36,130 nucleotides of DNA from DASSYK01 sp036258315 (GCA_036258315.1 DATADX010000038.1:1-36130), one strand, 5' to 3'; positions 18,535-26,935 are shown, counted from the first letter of the stretch. Made by a program: numbers and translations. The notes: generated by a model not told the origin, from the sequence alone.

Positions 18535-19341
18535 GTGAGGCGCCTCTTGAACGGACCTTACTCACACAACGAGGTAGACGAGCGCACAGCGCGCGATCTC
18601 GCCGCCCTCGCCGACGGGAAGCTGCGCGGACGCAGCCGGGAGGCAATCGAGGCACGGGTCGAGGGATCGTCGGCGCTGGCCGCGGCGCTCGAGCGCCAGC
18701 GCGCGAGCGTGGCCGGGCTCGCCGCGCTGCGCGGGGAGCTGTCCGCGCCGTCCGGCCTGCGCGCGCGGATCGATGCGAAGCGAAGCCGCCCGTCCGCCCC
18801 GATCCGGCGCCGCCGCCTGGCGGTCGGGGGGGCGCTCGCCGCTGCGGCCGCGGCCGTCGCCCTGGCGGTCGTCCTGATCCTCCCGAGCGGCGCGGGGGAC
18901 CCGACCGTGGTCGAGGCGTCGCGGCTCTCCGAGCTGCCCGCCACCGAGAGCGCCGTCCCGGTTGACCCCGCGAACCCGAAGCTGCTCGCCAGCGGCCTCG
19001 ATGGGGTCCCGTTCCCGAACCTCGAGGGCGAGTTCGGCTGGCGTCAGGCCGGCGAGCGCTCCGACGAGCTCGACGGGCGCGACACGAAGACCGTCTTCTA
19101 CGAGCGCGGCGGGCAGCGGATCGGCTACACGATCCTGTCGGGCGACGCGATCGATCCGCCGGCCGGCTCGACGTCGACGACGCTCAACGACGTCGCTCTC
19201 GATTCGACCAGCGAGGACGGCCGCGAGATCGTCACCTGGTTGCGCGAGGGCCGCACCTGCGTCCTGTCGGGCGAAAGCGTGAGCCGCGGCGAGCTCCTCG
19301 AGCTCGCCGCCTGGAAGGGGGAAGGGGCGGTGCCGTTCTGA
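18535..19341 (+). CDS. membrane-bound anti-sigma factor (putative)
   Basis: A 268-residue single-span protein. Residues 1-90 are cytoplasmic, helical and charged, without a HxxxCxxC zinc motif. A transmembrane helix lies at about 96-117 (LAVGGALAAAAAAVALAVVL) and a 150-residue extracytoplasmic domain follows. This layout, and its 4-base overlap with an ECF sigma gene, identify it as the likely anti-sigma factor, though it comes before rather than after the sigma gene. The GTG start at 18535 is set by the ECF promoter placement. Confidence 0.7.
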   Translation: MRRLLNGPYSHNEVDERTARDLAALADGKLRGRSREAIEARVEGSSALAAALERQRASVAGLAALRGELSAPSGLRARIDAKRSRPSAPIRRRRLAVGGALAAAAAAVALAVVLILPSGAGDPTVVEASRLSELPATESAVPVDPANPKLLASGLDGVPFPNLEGEFGWRQAGERSDELDGRDTKTVFYERGGQRIGYTILSGDAIDPPAGSTSTTLNDVALDSTSEDGREIVTWLREGRTCVLSGESVSRGELLELAAWKGEGAVPF

Positions 19342-19859
19342 TCTTCCTCTGGGTCGACGGGGAGCTGCGACGGCTCGATCCCGAGGCCGCCGGCGATCAC
19401 ATCGACGCCCTCTTCCGGGCGGCCCGGGCGATGTGCGGGAACCGCCAGCTCGCCGAGGACCTCGTTCAGGAGACCTACGTCAAGGTCCTCTCCCGCCCGC
19501 GGCTGCTGCGCCGCGACGACGATCTCGGCTATCTGATCAAGGCGCTCCGCAACACCTGGTACAGCCACCTGCGCGACGAGCGGGTTCGGCGCGAGCACAC
19601 CGACAGCGCGGAGGCGTCCTCCGCCGAGATCGCCGCGACTACCAGCCACGGCGACCCCGAGGTCTCGCTCGAGGCGAGCGCGGTCCTCGACGCCCTCGCG
19701 ACGCTGCCCGAGCAATACCGGGAGGTCGTCGCGACGGTCGACGTCGCCGGGCTCAGCTACGCGGAGGCCGCGCGCTCGCTCGGGATCCGGGAGGGGACGG
19801 TGATGAGCCGCCTATACCGAGGGCGCGAGCAGATCGCCCGCGCCCTCGATACGGCTTAG
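19338..19859 (+). CDS. ECF-type RNA polymerase sigma factor
   Basis: About 173 residues if read from 19338. Region 2 is at about 24-80 (LFRAARAMCGNRQLAEDLVQ, then TYVKVL, with LGYLIKALRNTW). Region 4 is at about 112-168 (LPEQYREVV, GLSYAEAARSLGIREGTVMS, RLYRGREQI). No ATG, GTG or TTG fits the expected N-terminus. The open frame upstream reaches CTG at 19338, which overlaps the anti-sigma stop as CTGA, exactly like the GTGA/ATGA overlaps elsewhere here. The first ATG, at 19431, would remove the start of region 2. A CTG start or a small indel are the two explanations. The stop overlaps that of the convergent protease (TTAG). Confidence 0.75.
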   Translation: MIFLWVDGELRRLDPEAAGDHIDALFRAARAMCGNRQLAEDLVQETYVKVLSRPRLLRRDDDLGYLIKALRNTWYSHLRDERVRREHTDSAEASSAEIAATTSHGDPEVSLEASAVLDALATLPEQYREVVATVDVAGLSYAEAARSLGIREGTVMSRLYRGREQIARALDTA

Positions 19860-20690
19860 CCGGCTACAGAAGCCCGGCCGTCTCCATCGTCAGTCGTGCC
19901 GAGCACCTGCTCGGCGCGAGCATCCTGCGGCGCCAACCGGGTGATCCCGACCAGCCCGGCATCGAGACCGCCGGTGCCGAGCGATCCGGTGTGGATCCCG
20001 ACGGTCACCAGGACCCCACGGCGCGCCCGTCGGAGCTGATCACGCCGCTGCCGGAGTCGCCGGGCGCGGCGCCGCCGGTCGCGAACACGTGGTCGGGGTC
20101 GGGCATGCTGAGCGCGATGTGCGTCCGCGCGGGCAGCACGCTGCCGATCCCGAGCCCGTTGCCGAAGTGCTGAAGCACGGTCGGCGACGAGGTGATGTCG
20201 GAGTTGACGCCAGTCGGCCCCCCGAAGTGACACATCTGCGGGCTCGCCTCGACGCCGGGATCGAGCCGGACCAGCGCGAAGTCCTTCGGGTCCTGAAGGA
20301 CCGCGTAGGCGAACTCGCCGATCCGGTTGCCGACGCCGTCGGTGGCCTCCGGGCCGCTGCCCGGCGCCCAGGACTCCTCGCCGACGTCGCCCCCGATCGG
20401 GCTCTCACCGAGGATGCAGTGCCCGGCGGTGCCGACGTAGCGGCGCCCGTCCGAGCCGGTGAACAGGAAGTTCATCGTGCATTGACCGGCCTCGCTGTTG
20501 ACGATCGCCCCCGGGCGCACGCCCGGGCAGGTGCCGGTCCCGACCGGTGCCGCCGCCGGCACCTCGATCAGCTTGCACGGCTTCCCGCCGAGCGTGAAGC
20601 TCGGTCCTGCCGCAACCGCGGGAGCGGCGGCGACCGCCATCACACTGCGGCGGCCGCTACCGCCAGCGCCACCCCGATTCGAATCCTCAC
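19856..20690 (-). pseudogene. secreted S1-family (trypsin/streptogrisin-like) serine protease, frameshifted
   Basis: The central frame (20643-20005) holds the full catalytic triad: His in GTAGHCILGE, Asp in DFALVRLDP and Ser in APGDSGSGV. Both ends lie in other frames. Upstream, GTG at 20690 with a good AAAGGGG site begins a signal peptide (RIRIGVALAVAAAAV) that meets the main frame if one base is added near 20645. Downstream, the main frame stops at 20005 in GRAVGSW; adding one G to the GGGG run at about 20015 gives GRAVGVLVTVGIHTGSL and an open frame to 19856. It is either a recently broken protease gene or two sequence errors. Repaired length would be about 275 residues. Confidence 0.65.
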
Positions 20691-20772
20691 CTGTCGACCC
20701 CTTTCGGTCACACGTACCCCACCCGCCTCCGACCCTCCAGCGAAGGCGCAGGCAGTCTACCCACTATTCGGG

Positions 20773-22047
20773 TCACCCTGGGGACTTCGGGGCGGGCTCC
20801 TTGACCGGCTCCATGCTGCCCGTGTCGGGGTCGACGGCCGACATCTCCCCCGTGTCGGGATTGACCGTCGCGTAGTCGCCGATCTCCAGCTCGCGCCGCA
20901 CCCCCGCATCGACCTCGGCCTCGACCGGGGCCGGTGCGCCCGCGCCGCGCGTCACGAGGCCGAGCCGCTGGCGGAGCCGGAACCGCCGCAGCTTCAGGAT
21001 CTCGAGCACCTCGATCACGTAGACGCTCGCGACCAGCGCCCCGAGCAGCAGCGCCGCCATCACGACCGTCCAGGAGGGATCGAAATTGCCGCGGTCGTCG
21101 CTGTAGGGGATGAAGCGGAGACCGAGCGCCAGCAGCGCCAGGACGAACGTCCAGCCGTACAGGTACATGAGCGTGCGCCGCTGCGAGAACCCGATGTTCG
21201 CCATCCGGTGATGGAAGTGCCAGCGGTCCGCGTGATAGATCGGCTGGCGGTACTTGAGCCGCTTCGCGACCACGAAGCTGGTGTCGAGGATCGGCACCGC
21301 CAGCACCACCAGCGGCAGCGCCAGGGCCAGGGCCGCGTTCGTCTTCAGCGAGCCCTGGACCGCGATCGTCGCCAGCAGGTAGCCGAGCAGGTTGGAGCCG
21401 GTGTCGCCCATGAAGCTGGAGGCCGGTGGAAAGCCGTGGCGGAGGAACCCGAGCGCGGCGCCTGCCGTGATCGCGGCGAGCACCCCGGCCTCGTAGCGGT
21501 TGAGCGAGATCGCGATGACCGCGAAGGTCGCCGCCGCGATCACGCAGACGCCCGACGCGAGGCCGTCGACGCCGTCGATGAAGTTGATGATGTTGATCAC
21601 CGCGACGATCCCGATCACGGTCAGTGGATAGGACACCCAGCCGAGGTCGAAGCCGCCGATGAAGGGCAGCGTGGTGACGTCGACCCGGACGTCGCCGAGC
21701 ACCACTGGGATCGAGGCCGCCGCGATCTGTCCCGCGAGCTTCGGCAGCGGGCCCAGTTCGAAGATGTCGTCCAGCATCCCGAGCAGGGTGATCGCGGCCG
21801 CGCCTCCGAGGATCGCGCGCGTCTCGGAGTCCCAGGGCAACCAGATCGCGCCCGCGCTGAGCACGGCGACGAGGATCGCCAGCCCGCCGAGCTTCGGCGT
21901 CGGCACGTCGTGAAGGCCGCGCTCCTTGGGCATGTCCATCGCGCCGATCCGGCGCGCGATCGACTCCGCCACGGGGACGAGCATCCACGCGACGGAGGCG
22001 GCGAAGAGGAAAGCCCAGGCCGCGTCCCAGGCATCGAGGGAGCGCAT
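20773..22047 (-). CDS. wecA: MraY/WecA-family undecaprenyl-phosphate sugar-1-phosphate transferase
   Basis: A 424-residue polytopic membrane protein. Seen motifs: the Asp pair in LGMLDDIFELG, NIINFIDGVDGLASG, SFMGDTGSNLLG and HFHHRM, all characteristic of polyprenyl-phosphate N-acetylhexosamine-1-phosphate transferases. It probably moves GlcNAc-1-phosphate from UDP-GlcNAc to undecaprenyl phosphate, starting a wall glycan. A WecA/Rfe gene just before the atp operon is common in actinobacteria. The C-terminal 70 residues after the last span are soluble and end in a duplicated DTGEM/DTGSM motif. It starts 24 bases after the DUF354 gene. Confidence 0.88.
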   Translation of the reverse strand: MRSLDAWDAAWAFLFAASVAWMLVPVAESIARRIGAMDMPKERGLHDVPTPKLGGLAILVAVLSAGAIWLPWDSETRAILGGAAAITLLGMLDDIFELGPLPKLAGQIAAASIPVVLGDVRVDVTTLPFIGGFDLGWVSYPLTVIGIVAVINIINFIDGVDGLASGVCVIAAATFAVIAISLNRYEAGVLAAITAGAALGFLRHGFPPASSFMGDTGSNLLGYLLATIAVQGSLKTNAALALALPLVVLAVPILDTSFVVAKRLKYRQPIYHADRWHFHHRMANIGFSQRRTLMYLYGWTFVLALLALGLRFIPYSDDRGNFDPSWTVVMAALLLGALVASVYVIEVLEILKLRRFRLRQRLGLVTRGAGAPAPVEAEVDAGVRRELEIGDYATVNPDTGEMSAVDPDTGSMEPVKEPAPKSPG

Positions 22048-22071
22048 ACGCGGTTGATTCTCCCGAATGCG

Positions 22072-23112
22072 TCAGGCGGCGTCGCGCGGGGCCGCGGAAA
22101 GCACCGCATCGGCCAGCAGTTGCGGGTCCCTCGGGTGGAGCGGGCCCGTGCCTGCCGCCCGCTTCGTGAGCTCGACCTGGGCGGGGTCGGACAGGGGCCT
22201 GAGCAGCCCGTCCGCGATCAGGCGCTCGTCGACGGCGCCCATCGCGCCGCTGAAGATCGTGTAAACGGGCGTCCCAAGCGCGACGGCCTCGCGGTTCATC
22301 GTGCCGCCGGCGCTGACGACCAGGTCGGCGTAAGCGATCAGGCTCTGCGCGTCCACCGCCCCCGCCGGGACGACCAGCGCCGCCCCACCCTCCCCGCTCG
22401 GTCGCGCTCCCCGCTCGCCCAGGCGCCGGCGCTGGGCCTCGGTCCGCGGGATCACGATCGTCGTCACCGCGGCCTCCCCGGCGAGGCGGTCGAGGACGCC
22501 TTCGTAGAGGGGATTGCCGGCGTGGTACTCGGAGGTCTCCGGCGGGGGCCGGACGATCGCGAGGACGCGCTCGCGATCGAGCCCGAGCTCGTCGAGGACC
22601 GCGGGGTCGGGTGTGAAGTCGGCGAGGTAGTAGTCCTCCTTCAGGCCTGGATAGCGGAACAGGCGGTCGGCGCTGGCCCCGGCCTTCTCCATCGCGGCGA
22701 CGGGGATCGCATCCGGGGCGAGGACCAGCCGCGCGGCGCGAAAGCTGATCCGCCGCTGCAAGCCCGCGTGCTCGTAGTCGTTCATCTGCACCAGCGGGAT
22801 CCCCAGCACGCGGCTGACGACGGCGATGTCGACCGACCCGTGGGCGAGCGCCAGCCGGAACCGCCGCCGCCGCGCCCAGGCCCAGAGCCGGGCGCTGCGG
22901 CCGAGCAGGGCACGGCCCTTGGCCGGCATCGAGGCGCCGCCGTGGGCGCCGATGCTCGTGTAGGGGATTCCGAGCCGCTCGAGGATCGCCTCGGTCTGCC
23001 CGTAGCGGCGGGCGGTCACCTCGACCTCGTGCCCCGCGGCCTCGAGGCGCTCGATGATCGGCCGCAGCACCAACGGGTGCGCGGCGGCTGTGCAATCGAC
23101 CCAGACCCTCAC
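22072..23112 (-). CDS. DUF354-family glycosyltransferase-like protein
   Basis: A 346-residue two-domain GT-B-like protein. The N-terminus VWVDCTAAAHPLVLRPIIER and GHEVEVTARRYGQT match the DUF354 family, related in fold to MurG and UDP-GlcNAc 2-epimerase. The C-terminal nucleotide-binding segment has DLVVSAGGTMNREAVALGTP. It starts at GTG 23112 with GGAGG upstream and precedes the WecA-like gene in the same direction, so a role in the same lipid-linked glycan pathway is likely. The exact reaction is unknown. Confidence 0.75.
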   Translation of the reverse strand: MRVWVDCTAAAHPLVLRPIIERLEAAGHEVEVTARRYGQTEAILERLGIPYTSIGAHGGASMPAKGRALLGRSARLWAWARRRRFRLALAHGSVDIAVVSRVLGIPLVQMNDYEHAGLQRRISFRAARLVLAPDAIPVAAMEKAGASADRLFRYPGLKEDYYLADFTPDPAVLDELGLDRERVLAIVRPPPETSEYHAGNPLYEGVLDRLAGEAAVTTIVIPRTEAQRRRLGERGARPSGEGGAALVVPAGAVDAQSLIAYADLVVSAGGTMNREAVALGTPVYTIFSGAMGAVDERLIADGLLRPLSDPAQVELTKRAAGTGPLHPRDPQLLADAVLSAAPRDAA

Positions 23113-23196
23113 GGCCCGGCACCTCCTCTCTTCGACTCCGCGGGAGCGGGGACAGTCATCCGCCTGCGGGGTGCCGGGGGGTCGGCTGCGCGACGC

Positions 23197-24477
23197 TCAA
23201 ACGGCAGCGGCCGACAGCTGCGGATAGAGCGGGTAGCGCTCCATCAGGGCGCGGGATCGCTCCAGCAGCGAGTCCTTCTCGGACTCGTAGTTGGGCCCGA
23301 GGGCGGCGGCGATCACCTGGGCGATCTCGCGGAAGTCGTCCTCGGCGAGGCCGCGGGTGGTCAGCGCCGGGGTGCCGATCCGGAGCCCCGAGGGGTCCAT
23401 CGGCGGGCGCTCGTCGAACGGAATCGCGTTCCGGTTGACCGTGATCCCGACGTCCTCGAGGCGGCTCTCCGCCTCCTTGCCGCCGAGCCCGGCCGGGGTC
23501 AGGTCGACGAGCACGAGGTGGACGTCGGTGCCGCCGGTGAGCACGTCCACCCCGCCCGCGATCAGATCCTCGGCGAAGGCCCGCGCGTTCGCGATCGTCT
23601 GGCGCTGGCGAACCCTGAACTCCTCGCTCGCCGCGATCTTCAACGCCACCGCCTTGGCGGCGACGACGTGCATCAGGGGCCCGCCCTGCTGCCCGGGGAA
23701 GACCGCCCGGTTGATGTCGGCGGCCAACTCCTCACGGCACAGGATCATTCCGCTGCGGGGCCCGCACAGGGTCTTGTGCGTCGTGGTCGTGACGACGTCG
23801 GCGTGCGGGACCGGGTTCGGGTGCTCGCCCGCCGCGACGAGGCCGGCGAAGTGGGCCATGTCGACCATCAGCTTCGCCCCGACCGAGTCGGCGATCTCGC
23901 GGAAGGCCGCGAAGTCGAGCCGGCGCGAGTACGCCGACCAGCCCGCGACGATCACCTTCGGCCTGTGCTCCTCGGCGAGCCGGGCGACCTCGTCCATGTC
24001 GCAGCGGAGGTCCTCCCTGCGCACGTGGTAGGCGACGACCTCGTAGAGCTTCCCGGACACGTTCAGCTTCATCCCGTGGGTGAGGTGGCCGCCGTGATCG
24101 AGGGCCATCCCCATGATCGTGTCGCCCGGATCGAGCATCGCCATGTAAGCGGCGTTGTTCGCCTGCGCGCCGGCATGCGGCTGGACGTTCGCGTGCTCGG
24201 CCCCGAACAGCTCCTTCGCCCGGTCGATCGCAAGCTGCTCGGCCACGTCGACCTCCTCGCAGCCTCCGTAGTACCGCTTGCCCGGATAGCCCTCGGCGTA
24301 CTTGTTGGTGAGCACCGACCCGGTGGCGTCGAGGACGGCCTGGGGGACGAAGTTCTCCGAAGCGATCATCTCGAGCGTCGCCTGCTGGCGGGCGAGCTCG
24401 CGATCGAGGACCCGGGCGATAGCCGGGTCGACATCGGCCAGTGGGGCGGTCTGGTAGTCGTCAGGCAGGTCGCTCAA
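23197..24477 (-). CDS. glyA: serine hydroxymethyltransferase
   Basis: A 426-residue PLP enzyme that converts serine and tetrahydrofolate to glycine and methylene-tetrahydrofolate. Seen: EMIASENFVP, YAEGYPGKRYYGG, Asp206 and His209 in LMVDMAHFAGL, and the PLP lysine Lys235 in TTTTHKTLCGP. The start is TTG at 24477, set by GGAGG six bases upstream and by the expected N-terminus. The length is normal. It lies in the conserved sua5-glyA-wecA order, here interrupted by an NTF2-like gene on the other strand. Confidence 0.95.
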   Translation of the reverse strand: MSDLPDDYQTAPLADVDPAIARVLDRELARQQATLEMIASENFVPQAVLDATGSVLTNKYAEGYPGKRYYGGCEEVDVAEQLAIDRAKELFGAEHANVQPHAGAQANNAAYMAMLDPGDTIMGMALDHGGHLTHGMKLNVSGKLYEVVAYHVRREDLRCDMDEVARLAEEHRPKVIVAGWSAYSRRLDFAAFREIADSVGAKLMVDMAHFAGLVAAGEHPNPVPHADVVTTTTHKTLCGPRSGMILCREELAADINRAVFPGQQGGPLMHVVAAKAVALKIAASEEFRVRQRQTIANARAFAEDLIAGGVDVLTGGTDVHLVLVDLTPAGLGGKEAESRLEDVGITVNRNAIPFDERPPMDPSGLRIGTPALTTRGLAEDDFREIAQVIAAALGPNYESEKDSLLERSRALMERYPLYPQLSAAAV

Positions 24478-24548
24478 CTCGGTCCTCCGGGTTCGTTCGA
24501 GGTCAGGTTGACAGACGTTACGCCGCGCCGCCGATGGACCCTCGCCCG

Positions 24549-24554
24549 TACGCT
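24549..24554 (+). promoter_or_regulatory. -10 element of the NTF2-like gene
   Basis: TACGCT lies six bases before the ATG at 24561 and fits a TANNNT -10 element of a leaderless transcript. It supports 24561 over in-frame ATG codons upstream. Confidence 0.4.
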
Positions 24555-24560
24555 TCGGCG

Positions 24561-25013
24561 ATGGCGAGCGACAGGGTGGAGCTGGTCCGGTCGGGCTTCG
24601 AGGCCTTCAACGAGGGCGGGGTCGACGGGATCCTGCCCTTCATCCATCCTCAGTTCGAGGTGACGACGCCGCCCGAGCTCGCCTCCGAGCCCGACACCTA
24701 TCGAGGCCACGACGGGGTCCGGCGCTACTTCGACTCCTTCTACGAGGCGATGGAGGACATCTGGTGGGAGGGGCACGAGTTCCACGAGCTCGGCGACCGC
24801 GTCGCCGTCGAGTTCACGCTCCACGCTCGCGGCAAGAGCACCGGCCTCGAGTTCGGCCAGGAAGCGGTGATGGTGTGGGAGCTCCGCGGCGACCAGGCGA
24901 TCGGGCTCGAGCTCTACCCGACGCTGGAGGAGGCGCGGGCCGCCGTCGCCGACCCGGCTAGACGGCCGCCAGCTCGCGCTCCAGCTCCGCGGCGGACACC
25001 GCCCCCTCCCTGA
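24561..25013 (+). CDS. SnoaL-like/NTF2-fold protein
   Basis: A 150-residue protein with the NTF2-like pattern: helix VRSGFEAFNEGGVDGILPFI, then HPQFEVTT, YRGHDGVRRYFDSF and beta strands RVAVEFTLHARG and AVMVWELRGDQAI. Such proteins form alpha+beta cones that bind small hydrophobic ligands or act as isomerases or hydrolases; no activity can be assigned. The final 18 residues are a Pro/Arg-rich tail that overlaps the 3' end of sua5 by 56 bases. A TAG at 24959-24961 in another frame would form a shared CTAG with the sua5 stop, so a small indel near the end is possible. Confidence 0.7.
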   Translation: MASDRVELVRSGFEAFNEGGVDGILPFIHPQFEVTTPPELASEPDTYRGHDGVRRYFDSFYEAMEDIWWEGHEFHELGDRVAVEFTLHARGKSTGLEFGQEAVMVWELRGDQAIGLELYPTLEEARAAVADPARRPPARAPAPRRTPPPP

Positions 25014-25590
25014 GCACCGACCAGTCGCCGCCGGCGTCGATCTCGCTCAGGTCGATCACGGTCGACGGCTCTCCCGTCAGCTCGCCGCCGTCGATCGCGA
25101 CGTCGACGCCGGCGAGGATTTCCGTGTCGATCGCGCCGAACGTGGACGGCGCGGGCTCGCCGCTGCGGTTGGCGCTCGTCTGGAAGATCGGCGTATCGGT
25201 CCCCGCTAGGGGCCCGGCGATCAGGCGGATCCCGAGCCGGTCGGGGTCGGCCCGGCAAGCGAGTGGGTAGCGATGCTCGGGATTGGCGACGACGAGCGTC
25301 ACCGGCCCGGGCAGCAGTCTGGCCGCGACGGCGCCGGCGCGCGGGCCGAGCCCGGTGAGAAGCTCGCGCAGCGCCAGTGGCGAGAAGTACATCACCGCCG
25401 AGGGCCTGCCGTCGTCTCGGCACTTCAGCGCGTGGATCCGCGCGATCGCCTCGCCGTTGAGCGGATCGCAGGCGAGCCCGTAAAGCCCGTCGGCGGGAAA
25501 GATCGCGACGCCCCCGCCGGAGACGCAGCGCTCGAGCGCCGCGCGGGCGGCCCCCGGCCCGTCCCGCTCGATCGAGACGACCTCGCTCAC
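24958..25590 (-). CDS. threonylcarbamoyl-AMP synthase (Sua5/YwlC/TsaC family)
   Basis: A 210-residue single-domain enzyme that makes threonylcarbamoyl-adenylate for tRNA t6A37. Seen: FPADGLYGLACDP (family FPTDTVYGLGCD), HALKCRDDGRPSAVMYFS (usual KxR...P), LGIRLIAGP, TSANRSGEPAPS and STVIDLS. I chose the GTG at 25590 because it overlaps the prmC stop (GTGA) and starts the domain; the longer open frame upstream lies inside prmC. The prfA-prmC-sua5 order is classical. Confidence 0.88.
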   Translation of the reverse strand: MSEVVSIERDGPGAARAALERCVSGGGVAIFPADGLYGLACDPLNGEAIARIHALKCRDDGRPSAVMYFSPLALRELLTGLGPRAGAVAARLLPGPVTLVVANPEHRYPLACRADPDRLGIRLIAGPLAGTDTPIFQTSANRSGEPAPSTFGAIDTEILAGVDVAIDGGELTGEPSTVIDLSEIDAGGDWSVLREGAVSAAELERELAAV

Positions 25591-26444
25591 GGGCCGCCGC
25601 CCTCGGCAACCCGGGCGCCGCTCACCACCCGCTCGATCCCGGCGAGGTCTCGGAGCACCTCCGTCGAGTCGAAGCCCGCGTCCGCGATCAGCTCGGCGAC
25701 CGCCTCCGCCTGGCCGGCGCCGACCTCGACCGCGACCCCGCCGGTTACGTCTGCCGGCGCCGCGAGCCCATCCAGCAGCGACTCGATCGCCTCCAGCCCT
25801 GTCGGCCCCGACACCAATGCGGTGCGCGGCTCGTACTCGCGGATCTCCGGCGGGAGCTGCTCCCACTCCGGCTCCGAGACATACGGAAGGTTGGCGAGGA
25901 CCAGGTCGAAGCGCTCCGCTTCGGGCAGCGTCCCGGGAGCGAACCGGACGCGGTCGGCGACCCCCACCCGGGTCGCGTTGATCCTCGCCACCGCGAGCGC
26001 CTCGGTGGAGGTGTCGGTCGCGACCAGCTCGGTCGCGGGGAGCTCGTCGGCGACCGCGAGCGCGACCGCGCCCGACCCGGTGCCGACGTCGAGCACCCTG
26101 CGCGGCCGCAGCTGCAGCGCGACCTCGACGAGAAGCTCGGTCTCGGGCCGCGGGATCAGGACGCGCCGGTCGACCTCGACGTCGATCCGGCGGAAGCCCT
26201 TGCGGCCGAGGATGTAGGCGACCGGCTCGCGCCGCAGGCGCCGGCGAACCATCAGTCCGAACGCACGGGAGGCCCCGCCGCTCAGCGGCTGGTCGGGCTC
26301 GGCCGTGAGCGTCGCGCGGTCGAGGCCGCTCGCGCCCGCGAGCAGCAGCTCCGCGTCGAGCCGGGGGTCGTCGACGCCCGCAGCTCCGAGGGCGTCGACG
26401 GCGGCGCCGAGCGCCTCTCCGACCGACGCGGAGGCGGCCGTCAC
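25587..26444 (-). CDS. prmC: release factor glutamine methyltransferase
   Basis: A 285-residue SAM-dependent methyltransferase that methylates the GGQ glutamine of release factors. Seen: a helical N-terminal domain, YILGRKGFRRIDVEVDRRVL, LIPRPETELLVE, the SAM loop VLDVGTGSGAVALAVA, and Asn185 in LANLPYV. The family motif is NPPY; here it is NLPY, with the substrate-contacting Asn, Pro and Tyr kept. The GTG start overlaps the stop of a repeat-encoded micro-ORF, so translation may be coupled to the upstream NTF2-like gene through a chain of stop-start overlaps. Confidence 0.92.
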   Translation of the reverse strand: MTAASASVGEALGAAVDALGAAGVDDPRLDAELLLAGASGLDRATLTAEPDQPLSGGASRAFGLMVRRRLRREPVAYILGRKGFRRIDVEVDRRVLIPRPETELLVEVALQLRPRRVLDVGTGSGAVALAVADELPATELVATDTSTEALAVARINATRVGVADRVRFAPGTLPEAERFDLVLANLPYVSEPEWEQLPPEIREYEPRTALVSGPTGLEAIESLLDGLAAPADVTGGVAVEVGAGQAEAVAELIADAGFDSTEVLRDLAGIERVVSGARVAEGGGP

Positions 26445-26542
26445 GCCGAGTCCGCCAGGCCGGCCGTCGCCGAGGCGGCCATCACGCCGAGTCCGCCAGG
26501 CCCGCCGTCGCCGAGGCGGCCATCACGCCGAGTCCGCCAGGC
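26441..26542 (-). repeat. 41-base tandem repeat forming two coupled micro-ORFs before prmC
   Basis: A 41-base unit occurs at 26441-26481 and 26482-26522, with a third partial copy from 26523 forming the end of the NTF2-like gene. The motif CACGCCGAGTCCGCCAGGC recurs at 26442, 26483 and 26524. On the minus strand each unit holds an ATG-led 13-codon frame (MAASATAGLADSA) whose TGA overlaps the next ATG as TGATG: micro-ORF 1 is 26523-26482 and micro-ORF 2 is 26482-26441. The second ends in the GTGA that starts prmC. Each 13-mer ends in the same AGLADSA as the NTF2-like protein, so the array arose by duplicating that gene's end. Confidence 0.85.
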
Positions 26543-26930
26543 CCGCCGCGTGCCGCGCGTCGTCCTCGTTCCAGTAGACGCGGCAGCGCCATGCCTTGTC
26601 GTCTCGGACCTCCCAGACGTTGAAGATCTCGCGGTTGATCTCGACACCGCTCCCGCGCCCCGTGCCGTGCAGCATCAGCCTCGCGAACACCGACGGCTCG
26701 CAGTCGACCAGGTCGAGGACCTCGTATTGGAAGCCCCGCTCGAAGCCGGACAGCCAGTCGGCGATCCCGCGCTGGAACTCGAGCCGCCCGACCGAGACCG
26801 TGGCGCCGGGGATCTCGCTCGCCTGGTACAGCTCGACGTCGTCGTGGAGGAGCGCGGCCGAGCCGTCGTAGTCGCGCGCGTTGAAGCGGGCGTAGACCTC
26901 CCGGATCACCTCTACGTCCGCCTCGGACAC
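26523..26930 (-). CDS. SnoaL-like/NTF2-fold protein between prfA and prmC
   Basis: A 135-residue NTF2-like protein: VIREVYARFNARDYDGSAAL, then LLHDDVELY, FQRGIADWLSGF, and strands SVFARLMLHGTGRG and EIFNVWEVRDDKAWRCRVYW ending in the typical DEAD-like NEDDARHAAG tail. The ligand or reaction is unknown. The GTG start is five bases after the prfA stop and its stop overlaps the ATG of the first micro-ORF. It is inserted between two genes that are normally adjacent. Its C-terminal AGLADSA is copied in the 41-base repeats. Confidence 0.8.
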   Translation of the reverse strand: MSEADVEVIREVYARFNARDYDGSAALLHDDVELYQASEIPGATVSVGRLEFQRGIADWLSGFERGFQYEVLDLVDCEPSVFARLMLHGTGRGSGVEINREIFNVWEVRDDKAWRCRVYWNEDDARHAAGLADSA

Positions 26931-26935
26931 GGCAC

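Noticed and set aside
19995..20030. Programmed ribosomal frameshifting in the protease gene
   Set aside because: The site is a plain GGGG run without a slippery heptamer or an evident pseudoknot, and a second break exists at the 5' end; decay or sequence error is simpler.
20670..20690. A tRNA-like GATTCGAATCC segment
   Set aside because: No acceptor, D or anticodon stems surround it; it lies in the signal peptide region of the protease.
20708..23122. An 804-codon minus-strand frame
   Set aside because: It overlaps two recognisable genes in another frame and encodes only Arg/Gly/Pro-rich sequence.
24508..24513. TTGACA as a -35 of the NTF2 gene
   Set aside because: No -10 lies at 16-19 bases; the only good TANNNT is 35 bases away, next to the ATG.
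20089..24663. A 1524-codon open frame on the plus strand
   Set aside because: It is the antisense shadow of the wecA-like, DUF354 and glyA genes; its product is Arg/Asp/His-rich low complexity with no domain.
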